A stretch of DNA of 20,639 bases from DATMFV01 sp035555975 (GCA_035555975.1 DATMFV010000065.1:1-20639), one strand, 5' to 3'. Positions 1 through 8,239 are shown, counted from the stretch's first letter. Notes: a model not told the origin generated them from the sequence alone. Numbers and translations: made by a program.

Positions 1-254
1 CTTTTCTCCGCTACGCTCCGAAAAGCCCTCACAAGCAAAAAAGACCCCAAACCTGAAAACGGCTACGGTGTCCTGAATTATGAGGCAATGGGACCAGAAG
101 AATCAGACCGCTTCGGTGTCCTTTTTATTTGAGGCAACAGGCGTCTGTCTGGTGGGTCGTGGGACGGCGGAGCGCGGCGAAGAGGTTTCCCTGCTCGCCA
201 TGGTGACGGTTGGGCTGGTACGGTGCGAGGTGCGAATCCTGAAAAACTTTTAAC
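1..254. other. Intergenic region upstream of the first gene, with an imperfect direct repeat
   Basis: I see no convincing gene here. Positions 63-87 and 111-135 are imperfect direct copies starting 48 bp apart; both contain CGGTGTCCT followed by an AT-rich stretch and GAGGCAA. Positions 1-6 and 20-25 (CTTTTC / GAAAAG) could pair across a 13-nt loop and might be the end of a terminator from a gene outside the window. Frame 1 is open from base 1 to a TGA at 130-132, but third-position GC is only about half, far lower than in the neighbouring genes, so I do not call it a gene tail. The rest, 137-254, is GC-rich and shows no RNA motif I recognise. Confidence 0.4.
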
Positions 255-623
255 ATGAGCGACGATGTCCCCTCTCCCGATTCTCCAACCCGCCCGAAGC
301 GGGGACGGCCTTCCTCCGGGGTTCCCCGGAAGGAGCAGATCCGTCGTGCGGTGGAGAAACACCGGCGCAAGGCGCGGTATGGGGAAGGGGCGCTTTTGCA
401 GGTCGAACTGCCGGTTTACCTTCTCATCGAAATCAAAACGATCGCGCGGCGGGAGAAGAAAAGCGTGCGCGAAGTGGTGACGCGGTTTCTTGCCCAGGGC
501 TGGAAGGCCGATTACCTCGCGCAGAGTCCCGAAGGAAGCCTCCCGACGATCCGCGAAGAAGCAGCCGATGCGATGATCGCACAATGGAAACGTGATTTTG
601 CAGCCAGTTTTCAGCGGAAATAA
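255..623 (+). CDS. Small basic protein with AT-hook-like and ribbon-helix-helix-like segments
   Basis: This 122-residue protein is of unknown specific function, probably DNA-binding. The N-terminus is proline- and charge-rich and contains KRGRP at residues 15-19, the core of an AT-hook-like minor-groove motif. Residues about 25-43 are strongly basic. Residues about 48-85 read like a ribbon-helix-helix fold: a short strand (LLQVELP), a helix (residues 54-67), a turn (KKS) and a second helix (VREVVTRFLAQGW). The start has no Shine-Dalgarno sequence; the upstream bases are AAAACTTTTAAC. No toxin partner gene adjoins it, so an antitoxin role is not supported. It could be a stand-alone regulator or nucleoid-associated protein. 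Codon use and third-position GC match the rest of the window, which supports it being real. Confidence 0.6.
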   Translation: MSDDVPSPDSPTRPKRGRPSSGVPRKEQIRRAVEKHRRKARYGEGALLQVELPVYLLIEIKTIARREKKSVREVVTRFLAQGWKADYLAQSPEGSLPTIREEAADAMIAQWKRDFAASFQRK

Positions 624-657
624 TACGTGATGCACGCGATGCACCGCGACGCGTATA

Positions 658-682
658 AGACGTAGGAGACGTAGGAGACGTT
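658..682. repeat. Short 9-bp tandem repeat
   Basis: The unit AGACGTAGG occurs twice in direct succession (658-666, 667-675) and is followed by a third partial copy, AGACGTT, up to 682. It lies in the 119-bp gap between the small DNA-binding-like protein and the thioesterase. It is preceded by a similarly patterned stretch (GATGCACGCGATGCACCGCGACGCG). It is probably slippage-generated; no function can be inferred. Confidence 0.6.
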
Positions 683-742
683 CACAACCGGAAAAAAGAA
701 CTTTGGGCAAACCGGGCGGCGGATGCGTAGAATAAGGCACCT

Positions 743-1207
743 ATGACGCCCATGACCGAGCCTACTCCCACCGTCGAGACGCCGATGCAGGTGATGTTTT
801 ACGATACCGACTGCGGTGCCGTCGTTCATAATACCGCCTACCTGCGCTTTATCGAAATGGCGCGGACCGAACTTGCCGAAAAACTGGGGCTGTCGCTGCG
901 CGAGATGTCGCTCAACGGGCGGTTTCCGGTGGTGGTCCGTACGGAGATCGACTACCGCCGCCCGGGAGTGCTGGGAGATCGCGTGGTGGTCCGCGGCTGG
1001 CTCGAAAGCCTGGAGAGGAGCCGTTTCTGGTGTGCGTTTCGCGTGGAACGGGCGAGCGACGGTACGGTGCTGGCAACTTCGCGGCAGATGCTCGCACTCG
1101 TGCAGATGCCGGAAGGGAAGGCGATCCGGCTGCCGCAGGAATGGGCCGGAAAATATCCGCATCTGGTGGGACGGGGCGAAGCGGAGGCGCGGGGCGCGGG
1201 ACATTAA
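743..1207 (+). CDS. YbgC-like acyl-CoA thioesterase (4HBT hotdog fold)
   Basis: This 154-residue cytoplasmic protein probably hydrolyses acyl-CoA thioesters. The single hotdog domain covers residues about 14-140. The family signature is clear: FYDTDCGAVVHNTAYL (residues 19-34) followed by E38 and R41. The Asp of the DTD motif is the conserved active-site acid of the 4-hydroxybenzoyl-CoA thioesterase/YbgC family, and the His at 29 sits at the usual V-H position. A later block, RTEIDYRRPGVLGDRV, is also typical. The length is slightly over the family norm because of a 14-residue N-terminal extension; the in-frame ATG at residue 15 is an alternative start. I keep 743 because AAGG at 734-737 is a weak ribosome site at suitable spacing. 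In proteobacteria ybgC sits beside tol-pal genes, but here it does not, so its physiological substrate is open. Confidence 0.85.
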   Translation: MTPMTEPTPTVETPMQVMFYDTDCGAVVHNTAYLRFIEMARTELAEKLGLSLREMSLNGRFPVVVRTEIDYRRPGVLGDRVVVRGWLESLERSRFWCAFRVERASDGTVLATSRQMLALVQMPEGKAIRLPQEWAGKYPHLVGRGEAEARGAGH

Positions 1208-1309
1208 AGACGATCCGCCCTCTCCGCTTTCCCACCCTCTTGCGCCCTCTCCGCCGGAGTTTCCCAACCCGGCCAGACCGCCTCAAACACGCCGCAGAAG
1301 CCGAAACCG
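1208..1309. other. Intergenic gap with a repeated pyrimidine-rich motif
   Basis: This 102-bp gap between the thioesterase and the membrane glycosyltransferase is strongly pyrimidine-rich on the + strand. It holds an exact 11-bp direct repeat, GCCCTCTCCGC, at 1217-1227 and 1243-1253, 26 bp apart. I see no hairpin followed by a T-run and no clear promoter boxes. The two flanking genes may be co-transcribed. Confidence 0.4.
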
Positions 1310-2995
1310 ATGACCCCTTCCGAGACGCTGCCCATGGACGCGCCGATGCTGCCGCCGCTGGTGCTCCGCCCACCGCTCGGGCCGCGCGTGCTCCGGGCGC
1401 TGGTGATGGGGCTGGCGGTTCTTTTCCATGTGGCGAGCGCCGGGTGGAGCCTGATCGCCAACGGGCGGGAGGGCGACCTCGCCGCTGCGGCGCGCCTGCT
1501 CCTCCGTGAAGGAACGTGGCTGCCGCTCGGGACGCAATCGCCTGCCGGGCCGGTGGTGGTCTGGCTCGTCAAAGGATCGATGAACCTCTTCGGCACCAAC
1601 GAATTTGGCGCGCGCTTTCCCGTGGCGCTGGCGGTGCTGGCGGCGGTCTGGTTTACGCTGCGGATCGGGGAACACTTCGGCGGACCGTGGCGCGGATTTG
1701 CCGCCTCCATGCTCTTTCTCTGTAACCCGGGAATGTTCACGCTCGGGCGGACGCTGACCCCGGCCCCGTTCGAAACGGCGCTCCTCACGGCGGCGTTTTA
1801 CTTCATCCTGCGCGGTTACGAACGGCGGCAAGGGCGGCGGCCGTGGTATTTCATGGCGTGGCTTGCCTTTTCGGCGCTTTTCTTTACGGGTGGACCATTC
1901 GCGCTCGTGCTGCCGGCGGGCGTTTTTGCTCTCCTGGCGCTTTTTTACCGCGTGGCGCCGCTGCGGCTGCGTCCGTTTTTTTCATGGGAAGGGGCGGCCG
2001 TGGCGGTGGCAACGCTCTGCGCAGCGGCGGCCACCGGCTTCTGGACCCTCCCGGCGGCGCTGCCGGGGCCCGGGGCGGCGGGAATGGCGGGCTGGCAGTT
2101 CTGGATGCTTTTCCCGTGGTCGGTGCTCCTCCTCCCCGGGATCTACGCATTGGCGACCCGGCTTTTCCTCCGCCCGGCGCGCCCGCTGGAGTGGGACGAA
2201 GCGGTCCCGCTGGTCTGGTGGATGGCGGGGCTCGCCATGATCGTGCTGACTCCGGCCCGCAGCCTTTTTTCGACGATGTGGACCTGGCCCGCCTTTGCGC
2301 TCTGGGCCGCCTTCCGGCTGGAGGTGATGCCGCGGCGCTGGCTCCTTAGGATGTTGATGACGATCTTTGTCCTCGGGGTGATCACGCTCGGGATCACCAG
2401 CCACGCCCGGCAGATCCTCGCAGCGGTTTTCCCGACGATCGCCGACTTCATCAACGCGATCCCCGGCTTTTTCTGGCCCGCGATCACCTCGGTCGCCTTT
2501 ATCGCGGTCATGGCGTTCACGCTCTTTGTCGCCTCGGCCTTCTGGCTGGAGTTGCAGAACCACCGGCGCTTTGCCGTGGTCGCCCTTTTCGGCGCGATGA
2601 TCCCAGCAGGGTACGCCTTTGCCGACGCCGCCGCAAAGTTTGCCCCTTATTTTTCATATGCCGACCTTGCCCGCTCCATTGATACCGGCCCGGACGTACG
2701 GCGGGAGGTGTTGATCGACGGCAGCCGTTTTTCCGCCAGCAGCCTGCTCTTTTACCTTGACCCGTCGTTTCGCACCGTGGCCGTGCCGGAAGGAGCAGCG
2801 GGAGAGACCGCGCGGGAGCCGCTCCCCGGGCAGCCGCAACGGCGCTACCTGGTCACCCGCCAGCAGCGGCTCGCGCACTGGAAGCAGGCCTGCGCCGCTC
2901 CCCTGGAGATCGCCTGCCAATCGGGCGGCGCCCTCCTGCTGGTGGAGAAAAAAGATGGGGACACAAGAAAAAAAGTGGAGAAGTTGATTGAATAA
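1310..2995 (+). CDS. ArnT/PMT-like (GT39-related) polytopic membrane glycosyltransferase
   Basis: This 561-residue inner-membrane protein has roughly ten hydrophobic segments up to residue 435 and a soluble, presumably periplasmic, C-terminal part (about 450-561). The N-terminal third resembles the ArnT/PMT family, which moves sugars from polyprenyl-phosphate carriers onto lipid or protein. After the first membrane helix comes GREGDLAAAARLLLREGTWL (residues 52-71), then VVVWLVKGSMNLFGTNEFGARFP (82-104), matching the usual loop and LFG-EFAAR-P block. Two hallmark positions differ. The Asp of the usual DE pair is Arg (R53-E54), and the usual KPP is replaced by A79-G80-P81, so activity or substrate may be altered. 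The start is uncertain: no ribosome site is visible, and a second ATG lies at residue 9. Acceptor and donor cannot be told from sequence. The gene ends 41 bp before carB. Confidence 0.75.
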   Translation: MTPSETLPMDAPMLPPLVLRPPLGPRVLRALVMGLAVLFHVASAGWSLIANGREGDLAAAARLLLREGTWLPLGTQSPAGPVVVWLVKGSMNLFGTNEFGARFPVALAVLAAVWFTLRIGEHFGGPWRGFAASMLFLCNPGMFTLGRTLTPAPFETALLTAAFYFILRGYERRQGRRPWYFMAWLAFSALFFTGGPFALVLPAGVFALLALFYRVAPLRLRPFFSWEGAAVAVATLCAAAATGFWTLPAALPGPGAAGMAGWQFWMLFPWSVLLLPGIYALATRLFLRPARPLEWDEAVPLVWWMAGLAMIVLTPARSLFSTMWTWPAFALWAAFRLEVMPRRWLLRMLMTIFVLGVITLGITSHARQILAAVFPTIADFINAIPGFFWPAITSVAFIAVMAFTLFVASAFWLELQNHRRFAVVALFGAMIPAGYAFADAAAKFAPYFSYADLARSIDTGPDVRREVLIDGSRFSASSLLFYLDPSFRTVAVPEGAAGETAREPLPGQPQRRYLVTRQQRLAHWKQACAAPLEIACQSGGALLLVEKKDGDTRKKVEKLIE

Positions 2996-3036
2996 TCCGC
3001 TTTGAAATCGCTTAATGCGTCGCACTTTTTTGCTCA

Positions 3037-6000
3037 ATGCCAAAGAATACCGAACTCAAAAAGATACTACTCATCGGCTCAGGCCCCATCGTTATCGGAC
3101 AAGGATGTGAATTTGATTATTCCGGTGTTCAAGCTTGCAAAGCGCTCATTGCGGAAGGTTATGAAGTCGTGTTGGTTAATTCCAACCCGGCGACCATCAT
3201 GACCGACCCGGAGTTCGCCTCGCGCACCTATATCGAACCGATTACGGCGGAAATTGTCGAAAAAATCATCATCAAGGAGCGTCCTGACGCCTTGTTGCCA
3301 ACCCTGGGCGGCCAAACCGCCCTCAACACCGCCATGGAGCTCTTCCGAAACGGAGCTCTCGAGCGCCACGGAGTCAAGCTCATCGGCGCCAACGCAGCAG
3401 CGATCGAAAAAGGGGAAGATCGCCAGAAGTTCAAGGAAGCGATGCTGCGGATCGGTCTCGATGTTCCACGATCGGGCATCGCCCATACGCTGGAGGAAGC
3501 GCGCCAGGTGTCGGCGTCGATCGGCACCTTCCCCTTGATCATCCGCCCCGGCTATACCCTCGGCGGGACCGGCGGCGGGGTCGCCTACAACCGCGAAGAG
3601 TACGATGCCATTGTCGCCAGGGGCCTCGATCTTTCGCCCACTACAGAAGTGCTGATCGAAGAGTCCCTCCTCGGCTGGAAGGAACTTGAGATCGAAGTGG
3701 TGCGGGATCGTAACGACAACTGCATCATCATCTGCTCGATCGAAAACTTCGACCCGATGGGGGTCCACACCGGTGACTCGATCACCGTCGCCCCGATCCT
3801 GACGCTGACTGACAAGGAATATCAGATCATGCGCGACGCCTCCTTTGCGATCATCCGCGAAGTCGGCGTCGAATGCGGCGGGTCCAACATCCAGTTCGCC
3901 GTCAACCCGGAAACGGGGCGGATGGTGGTCATCGAAATGAACCCGCGCGTCTCGCGCAGCTCGGCGCTCGCCTCCAAGGCGACCGGCTTCCCGATCGCGA
4001 AGATCGCGGCCAAGCTGGCCGTCGGCTACACGCTCGACGAACTCAAAAACGACATGACGCGCGTCACCCCGGCGAGTTTCGAGCCGACGGTCGACTACTG
4101 CGTGGTCAAGATGCCGCGCTTCACGTTCGAAAAATTCCCGCTGGCCGACACCGTGCTCACCACGCAGATGAAGAGCGTCGGCGAAGCGATGTCGATCGGG
4201 CGGACCTTCAAGGATGCGCTCCAGAAGTGCATCCGCTCGCTGGAAATCGGCCGTTTCGGCCTCGGCGGCGACGGGAAAAAGCTCCCTTCGCTCCTGCCCA
4301 ACGGCGACTGGGATGTCGACCTGATCAAGAGCAAGCTGGTCACACCCAACCAGGACCGCATCTTCTATCTCCGCTACGCCTACCTGGCCGGGTTTGACAC
4401 GGCGAAGATCTTTGAACTGACGAAGATCGACCCATGGTTCCTCGACCAGATCCGCCAGTTGGTCAACGAAGAGGTGATCTACACGAAAAACCCGGCGGAC
4501 ATCCCGCTATGGCGCGCCAAGAAGCTCGGCTTCTCGGACCGGCAGCTCGGCCATCTCGTCGGGATCACCGAAGACGAAATCCGCGCCCAGCGCAAGGCGG
4601 CGGGGATCTTCCCGACCTACCGGCTGGTCGACACCTGCGGCGGCGAGTTCGAGTCGTTCACCTCGTATTTCTACTCGACCTACGGGGACGAGAGCGAAAC
4701 CCGGCCCAGCGACGGTCGCAAGAAGGTGATGATCCTCGGCGGCGGCCCGAACCGGATCGGCCAGGGGATCGAGTTTGACTATTGCTGCGTCCACGCCTCG
4801 TTCGCCCTCCGGGCGGCCGGGTTTGAGACGATCCTGGTCAACTCCAACCCCGAAACGGTTTCGACCGACTTCGACACCAGCGACCGGCTCTACTTCGAGC
4901 CGCTCACGCTCGAAAGCGTCCTCGACATCTACGAACAGGAAGAGTGCTGGGGCGTGATCGTCCAGTTCGGCGGGCAGACCCCGCTCAACCTCGCCGCAGG
5001 CCTCAAGCGCCACGGGATCAACATCCTCGGCACCCAGCCCGAAAGCATCGAAACGGCTGAAGACCGCAAGCAGTTTGCCGCAATGATCGACAAACTGGCG
5101 CTCCTCTCGCCCGCCCATGGCACGGCGACGACCGAAGACGAAGCGGTCGAAGTCGCCAACAAGATCGGCTACCCGGTGGTGGTCCGCCCCTCGTTCGTCC
5201 TCGGCGGACGGGCGATGGAACTGGTCTACAACCCGGAAGACCTCCGCCACTACATCCGCACTGCGGTCGAAGCGAGCCCGGAACGCCCGGTGCTGGTCGA
5301 CCGCTTCCTGGAAGATGCCACCGAAGTCGATGTCGACTGCATCAGCGACGGCGAAACGGTCGTCATCGGGGCGATCATGGAACACGTCGAATATGCCGGG
5401 ATTCACAGCGGCGACAGCGCCTGCGTCATCCCGCCGTTCTCGCTCTCCGACCACGTCCGCGACGTCATCGCCGATGCCACCAAGGCAATGGCGAAGGAAC
5501 TCGGGGTGCGGGGCCTGATGAACGTCCAGTTCGCCGTGAAGAACGAGATGGTCTACGTCCTGGAAGTCAACCCGCGCGCCTCGCGTACGGTGCCGTTTGT
5601 CTCCAAGGCGATCGGGGTGCCGCTGGCCAAACTCGCCGCGCAGGTGATGGCCGGGGCGAGCCTCGCCTCCCTCGGGTTCACCAAGGAGGTGATCCCGTCG
5701 CACTACGCGGTCAAGGAAGCGGTCTTCCCGTTCATCAAGTTCCACAACGTCGATATCGCCCTCGGGCCGGAAATGAAATCGACCGGGGAGGTGATGGGGA
5801 TCGACGAAGACCTCGGCCTCGCCTATGCCAAGGCGCAGATGGCGGCCCAGCCGCGCCTGCCGATGGAAGGCGATGTCTTCATCAGCGTCCGCGACAGCGA
5901 CAAGGCCGAAGCGGCCGACATCGCCAAGGAGTTTGCCGCGCAAGGGTTCAAGATCCACGCCACTTCCGGCACCGCCAACGCACTGAAGGAAGCCGGAGTG

Positions 6001-6297
6001 GAGGTCAACAAACTCTACAAGGTCAACGAAGGGCGGCCCAACGTGCTCGACATGGTGAAGAACGGCGAGATCGACTTCATCCTCAACACCCCGAGCGGAA
6101 AAATCCCGCGTCAGGACGAAGTCAAGATCCGGAGCGCCGCCGTGGCGAACCGCATCCCGATCATGACCACCCTGAGCGGGGCCAAGGCAAGCTTGCGCGG
6201 GATCGTCTCGATGCGCGAACGCGGCCTGGAAGTCCGCCCGATCCAGGAGTACCACCAGGCGCTCAACGATTGCCTGAAGAAAAAGGCCAACGCCTAA
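3037..6297 (+). CDS. carB: Carbamoyl-phosphate synthase large subunit
   Basis: This 1086-residue cytoplasmic enzyme makes carbamoyl phosphate from bicarbonate, ammonia and two ATP, feeding pyrimidine and arginine synthesis. Both homologous halves are complete. The first ATP-grasp half has GSGPIVIGQGCEFDYSG at 14-30, R129, R170, GGTGGG at 176-181, MGVH at 241-244 and E300-MNPR. The second half begins near residue 562 with GGGPNRIGQGIEFDY and has the PSFVLGGRAME loop near 720. The allosteric MGS-like domain runs from about 943, with HATSGT and NEGRPN where effectors bind in the E. coli enzyme. The length matches the family (E. coli 1073). The small glutaminase subunit gene (carA) is not in the window and must lie elsewhere. 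There is no Shine-Dalgarno sequence; the start is preceded by a T-run (CTTTTTTGCTCA). The first 200 bp or so are visibly lower in GC than the rest of the gene. Confidence 0.97.
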   Translation: MPKNTELKKILLIGSGPIVIGQGCEFDYSGVQACKALIAEGYEVVLVNSNPATIMTDPEFASRTYIEPITAEIVEKIIIKERPDALLPTLGGQTALNTAMELFRNGALERHGVKLIGANAAAIEKGEDRQKFKEAMLRIGLDVPRSGIAHTLEEARQVSASIGTFPLIIRPGYTLGGTGGGVAYNREEYDAIVARGLDLSPTTEVLIEESLLGWKELEIEVVRDRNDNCIIICSIENFDPMGVHTGDSITVAPILTLTDKEYQIMRDASFAIIREVGVECGGSNIQFAVNPETGRMVVIEMNPRVSRSSALASKATGFPIAKIAAKLAVGYTLDELKNDMTRVTPASFEPTVDYCVVKMPRFTFEKFPLADTVLTTQMKSVGEAMSIGRTFKDALQKCIRSLEIGRFGLGGDGKKLPSLLPNGDWDVDLIKSKLVTPNQDRIFYLRYAYLAGFDTAKIFELTKIDPWFLDQIRQLVNEEVIYTKNPADIPLWRAKKLGFSDRQLGHLVGITEDEIRAQRKAAGIFPTYRLVDTCGGEFESFTSYFYSTYGDESETRPSDGRKKVMILGGGPNRIGQGIEFDYCCVHASFALRAAGFETILVNSNPETVSTDFDTSDRLYFEPLTLESVLDIYEQEECWGVIVQFGGQTPLNLAAGLKRHGINILGTQPESIETAEDRKQFAAMIDKLALLSPAHGTATTEDEAVEVANKIGYPVVVRPSFVLGGRAMELVYNPEDLRHYIRTAVEASPERPVLVDRFLEDATEVDVDCISDGETVVIGAIMEHVEYAGIHSGDSACVIPPFSLSDHVRDVIADATKAMAKELGVRGLMNVQFAVKNEMVYVLEVNPRASRTVPFVSKAIGVPLAKLAAQVMAGASLASLGFTKEVIPSHYAVKEAVFPFIKFHNVDIALGPEMKSTGEVMGIDEDLGLAYAKAQMAAQPRLPMEGDVFISVRDSDKAEAADIAKEFAAQGFKIHATSGTANALKEAGVEVNKLYKVNEGRPNVLDMVKNGEIDFILNTPSGKIPRQDEVKIRSAAVANRIPIMTTLSGAKASLRGIVSMRERGLEVRPIQEYHQALNDCLKKKANA

Positions 6298-6321
6298 GGA
6301 ACCCCTGACTGACTGACCCCG

Positions 6322-7452
6322 ATGGAAGTGCTTGGCCGCGATGGAGGCGCTTCCGAGGGGCGCGGGGATCAGGACAACCCCGCACGCGATCGTGAAACGG
6401 TCGCGGAACGGATTCAACGGACCCCGGGGCAAGGCGAAAAACTTGCCCTGGCGGTCCTGAATCCCGGCGGCCGCGATCCGTACCAGTCGTTCGCGACGGG
6501 ATATGGAACGGCGGCGACCGGCGACGGGGGGCACCCGCCCGTCAACTACCACGCTTACGCAGCAGCAACCGGCGGCGGATTTCACCGCGAGGTGACCACG
6601 ATCCCCGCACAGACGCCGGTGGTGCTGCTTCTCCTGCGTCGCGATCTCAAGCTGGCGCTTAAAACCATGACCGCGTTGCGTCGCAGCGGCAAACGGGTCT
6701 GGATTTCCCTGAAAGAGGCGGGAACCCACCAGGTGGCCGCCCTGCTTGGCGATGCCAGGCGGCTGGCGCTCTTCCGCGAAGCCGTCGAGACAGCGGACGG
6801 TGCCCTCGCCAGTACGCCCGATCTGGTGTCGTTTTATCTTGGGGCGGGAGCCCGGCAGGCCGTGTTTGTCCCGACGCCGTACCCGGTCGGCGTACCGGAA
6901 TGGGACCTTTCCCGCCCGCTTGCCGGGCGACGCGGGCTCTTTATCGGCACGCGCGAATGGGGCGTCCCTTCGCGCAACCACCTCGCCGCGCTTCTGGCCG
7001 CCCGGCAACTGGTGGATCAGACCGGGCTCCAACAGGTCACCGTCCTCAACGCCGACGGGCGACACGGGCGCAAATGCCTGGCAGCCCTCGATTTTCCGCA
7101 CGGAAGCCTCCACTTTATCGAAGGACGGCTCGACTACCGCGCCTACCTGCGGCTCATGGCGCAACACCGGCTGGTGTTCCAGCTCGACCGGAGCGCCGTA
7201 CCGGGACAGGTCGCGGGCGACGCGCTCCTTTGCCGTATCCCGTGCGTCGGCGGCGACGGGGCGATCGAGCGGATCGCCTTTCCGGAAAGCTGCGGCTTTG
7301 GGCGGGAGACCGGGGAACTGGTGGAAATCGCGGCCCGGCTTCTCACCGACGAGGCGGAGAACCGCCGGGTCGTGGATGCGAGCCAGCAGCGGGCGCTGGA
7401 GATTTTAAGTTTCCCGAAGGTCGCCGCCCGGCTGGCGGAAGTGATGGGGTAA
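6322..7452 (+). CDS. Probable GT-B-fold glycosyltransferase
   Basis: This 376-residue cytoplasmic protein is probably a sugar transferase, of uncertain acceptor. The C-terminal half resembles the donor-binding domain of GT-B enzymes. It has a strand-turn FIGTREWG (about 208-215), a segment FQLDRSAVPGQVAGDALLCR (about 290-309), then IPCVGGDGAIERIAFP and a final helix SFPKVAARLAEVMG. That order (re-identified locus, protected stretch, GG-D loop, terminal FP-helix) is common in GT4-like proteins. The usual EX7E acid pair is not evident, so this is a divergent member. The first 40 residues are low-complexity and charged. The fold appears to begin at LALAVLNPGG (about 41-50), so the true start could be later. 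It lies 24 bp after carB and 66 bp before ubiE and is probably co-transcribed. The functional link to carB is likely only positional. Confidence 0.6.
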   Translation: MEVLGRDGGASEGRGDQDNPARDRETVAERIQRTPGQGEKLALAVLNPGGRDPYQSFATGYGTAATGDGGHPPVNYHAYAAATGGGFHREVTTIPAQTPVVLLLLRRDLKLALKTMTALRRSGKRVWISLKEAGTHQVAALLGDARRLALFREAVETADGALASTPDLVSFYLGAGARQAVFVPTPYPVGVPEWDLSRPLAGRRGLFIGTREWGVPSRNHLAALLAARQLVDQTGLQQVTVLNADGRHGRKCLAALDFPHGSLHFIEGRLDYRAYLRLMAQHRLVFQLDRSAVPGQVAGDALLCRIPCVGGDGAIERIAFPESCGFGRETGELVEIAARLLTDEAENRRVVDASQQRALEILSFPKVAARLAEVMG

Positions 7453-7518
7453 AAAGAGGGGTTGCGGTGCCACTCCGCGCGCTTCACACTTCCCTCTTTC
7501 AACCCAAAGAAATCGCCC

Positions 7519-8190
7519 GTGCAGGAACCTCGCTTCGTCCAAAATCTTTTCAGCGCCATTGCGCCCCGTTACGATCTCGCCAACGCCCTCCTGAGCGGCG
7601 GGATGGACCGGCTCTGGCGTCGCCGCGTGGCGCGGATCGTCCGCGACTGGCGACCGGAGCGGCTGCTCGATCTCGCGACCGGAAGCGGCGATATCGCCCT
7701 CGCCTTGAGCCGTTCCTCCCCGGAAACGGAGGTGATCGGGGCCGATTTCTGCGTCCCGATGCTTGCGGAGGCAAGGCGCAAGGGGTTCGCGCCGGTCGTG
7801 GCCGCCGACGGCATGGCGCTCCCGTTTGGGGACGAAAGTTTTGACGCCGTGACGATCGCCTTCGGGCTGCGCAACATGGCTTCCTACCCCGACGCCGTGC
7901 GGGAAATGCGGCGCGTCGTGCGGCCCGGGGGGCATCTGCTCATCCTCGATTTCCGCATCCCGCCCGCCCCGCTCCGGTGGCTTTACCGCCCCTACCTGCA
8001 CCACCTGCTTCCCCACCTGGCCGGCTTCCTGACCGGCGAACGCGAGGCGTACCAATACCTCGGCGAATCGATCGAAGCCTTCCCGGCCGGGAAGGAGATG
8101 ATTAATTTATTATCTGAAGCAGGGTGGCAAACCGCCGCCGCCGAGCCGCTGACCGGCGGCATCGTCTCGATCTATACGGCGCAGCGTTGA
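7519..8190 (+). CDS. ubiE/menG: UbiE/MenG-type quinone C-methyltransferase
   Basis: This S-adenosylmethionine-dependent enzyme of about 223 residues methylates the ring of demethylmenaquinone (or the ubiquinone precursor) at the inner face of the membrane. Family signatures are in order: FVQNLFSAIAPRYDLANALLS near the N-terminus, the SAM-binding DLATGSGDIAL, the diagnostic DAVTIAFGLRNM, REMRRVVRPGGHLLILDF, and YQYLGESIEAFPAGKEM near the end. I prefer the GTG at 7519 because it starts the protein where the family usually begins. A TTG at 7462 in the same frame would add 19 atypical residues. No other menaquinone gene is nearby. An oddity is the codon run ATT AAT TTA TTA TCT at 8101-8115, very AT-rich for this gene and containing two consecutive TTA codons; see the auxiliary operator entry. 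Confidence 0.92.
   Translation: MQEPRFVQNLFSAIAPRYDLANALLSGGMDRLWRRRVARIVRDWRPERLLDLATGSGDIALALSRSSPETEVIGADFCVPMLAEARRKGFAPVVAADGMALPFGDESFDAVTIAFGLRNMASYPDAVREMRRVVRPGGHLLILDFRIPPAPLRWLYRPYLHHLLPHLAGFLTGEREAYQYLGESIEAFPAGKEMINLLSEAGWQTAAAEPLTGGIVSIYTAQR
8103..8112 (+). promoter_or_regulatory. Candidate auxiliary operator half-site inside ubiE
   Basis: The 10-mer TAATTTATTA occurs here, inside ubiE, and again at 8262-8271 as the left arm of the inverted repeat before the LacI-family gene. Such an AT-only 10-mer is unlikely to occur twice within 160 bp by chance in this GC-rich stretch. The copies are 159 bp apart, close to 15 helical turns, which would suit DNA looping. Here the site lacks a clean matching right arm, so binding is speculative. 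Confidence 0.3.
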
Positions 8191-8206
8191 TCTCTCCCCG
8201 GGGGCG

Positions 8207-8225
8207 AAAGGAGCAAGATCCCTTT
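8207..8225 (+). terminator. Weak hairpin after ubiE, possible terminator
   Basis: AAAGG (8207-8211) can pair with CCTTT (8221-8225) across a 9-nt loop, followed by TTCGAAAG. The stem is short and the T-run is minimal, so termination would be inefficient. It lies between the housekeeping block and the LacI cluster, where a transcription boundary is expected. A CCCCGGGG palindrome sits a few bases upstream. Confidence 0.25.
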
Positions 8226-8239
8226 TCGAAAGAAAGCGG

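Noticed and set aside
1..132. Open frame from the window edge to TGA at 130, as a possible gene tail
   Set aside because: Third-position GC is about half, unlike the neighbours, and the translation shows no recognisable motif. Without upstream sequence it cannot be supported.
220..246. tRNA-like T-loop (GGTGCGAATCC)
   Set aside because: The flanking bases do not form a T-stem and there is no acceptor, D-arm or anticodon arm upstream.
3337..3363. GGAGCTCT repeated within carB
   Set aside because: Both copies are explained by codons for conserved CarB residues; likely chance.
6297..6321. CTGACTGACTGACC microrepeat after carB as a regulatory site
   Set aside because: Only three 4-bp units, no symmetry and no promoter boxes; simple slippage explains it.
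4507..7167. Very long minus-strand open frame (886 codons) spanning carB and the next gene
   Set aside because: It lies antisense to carB and the following gene, has no family-like sequence, and is the expected shadow of GC-rich coding DNA.
7462..7518. TTG-initiated N-terminal extension of UbiE
   Set aside because: The 19 extra residues do not resemble the family, and the GC-rich purine run (AGAGGGG) directly touches the TTG, leaving no spacing for a ribosome site.
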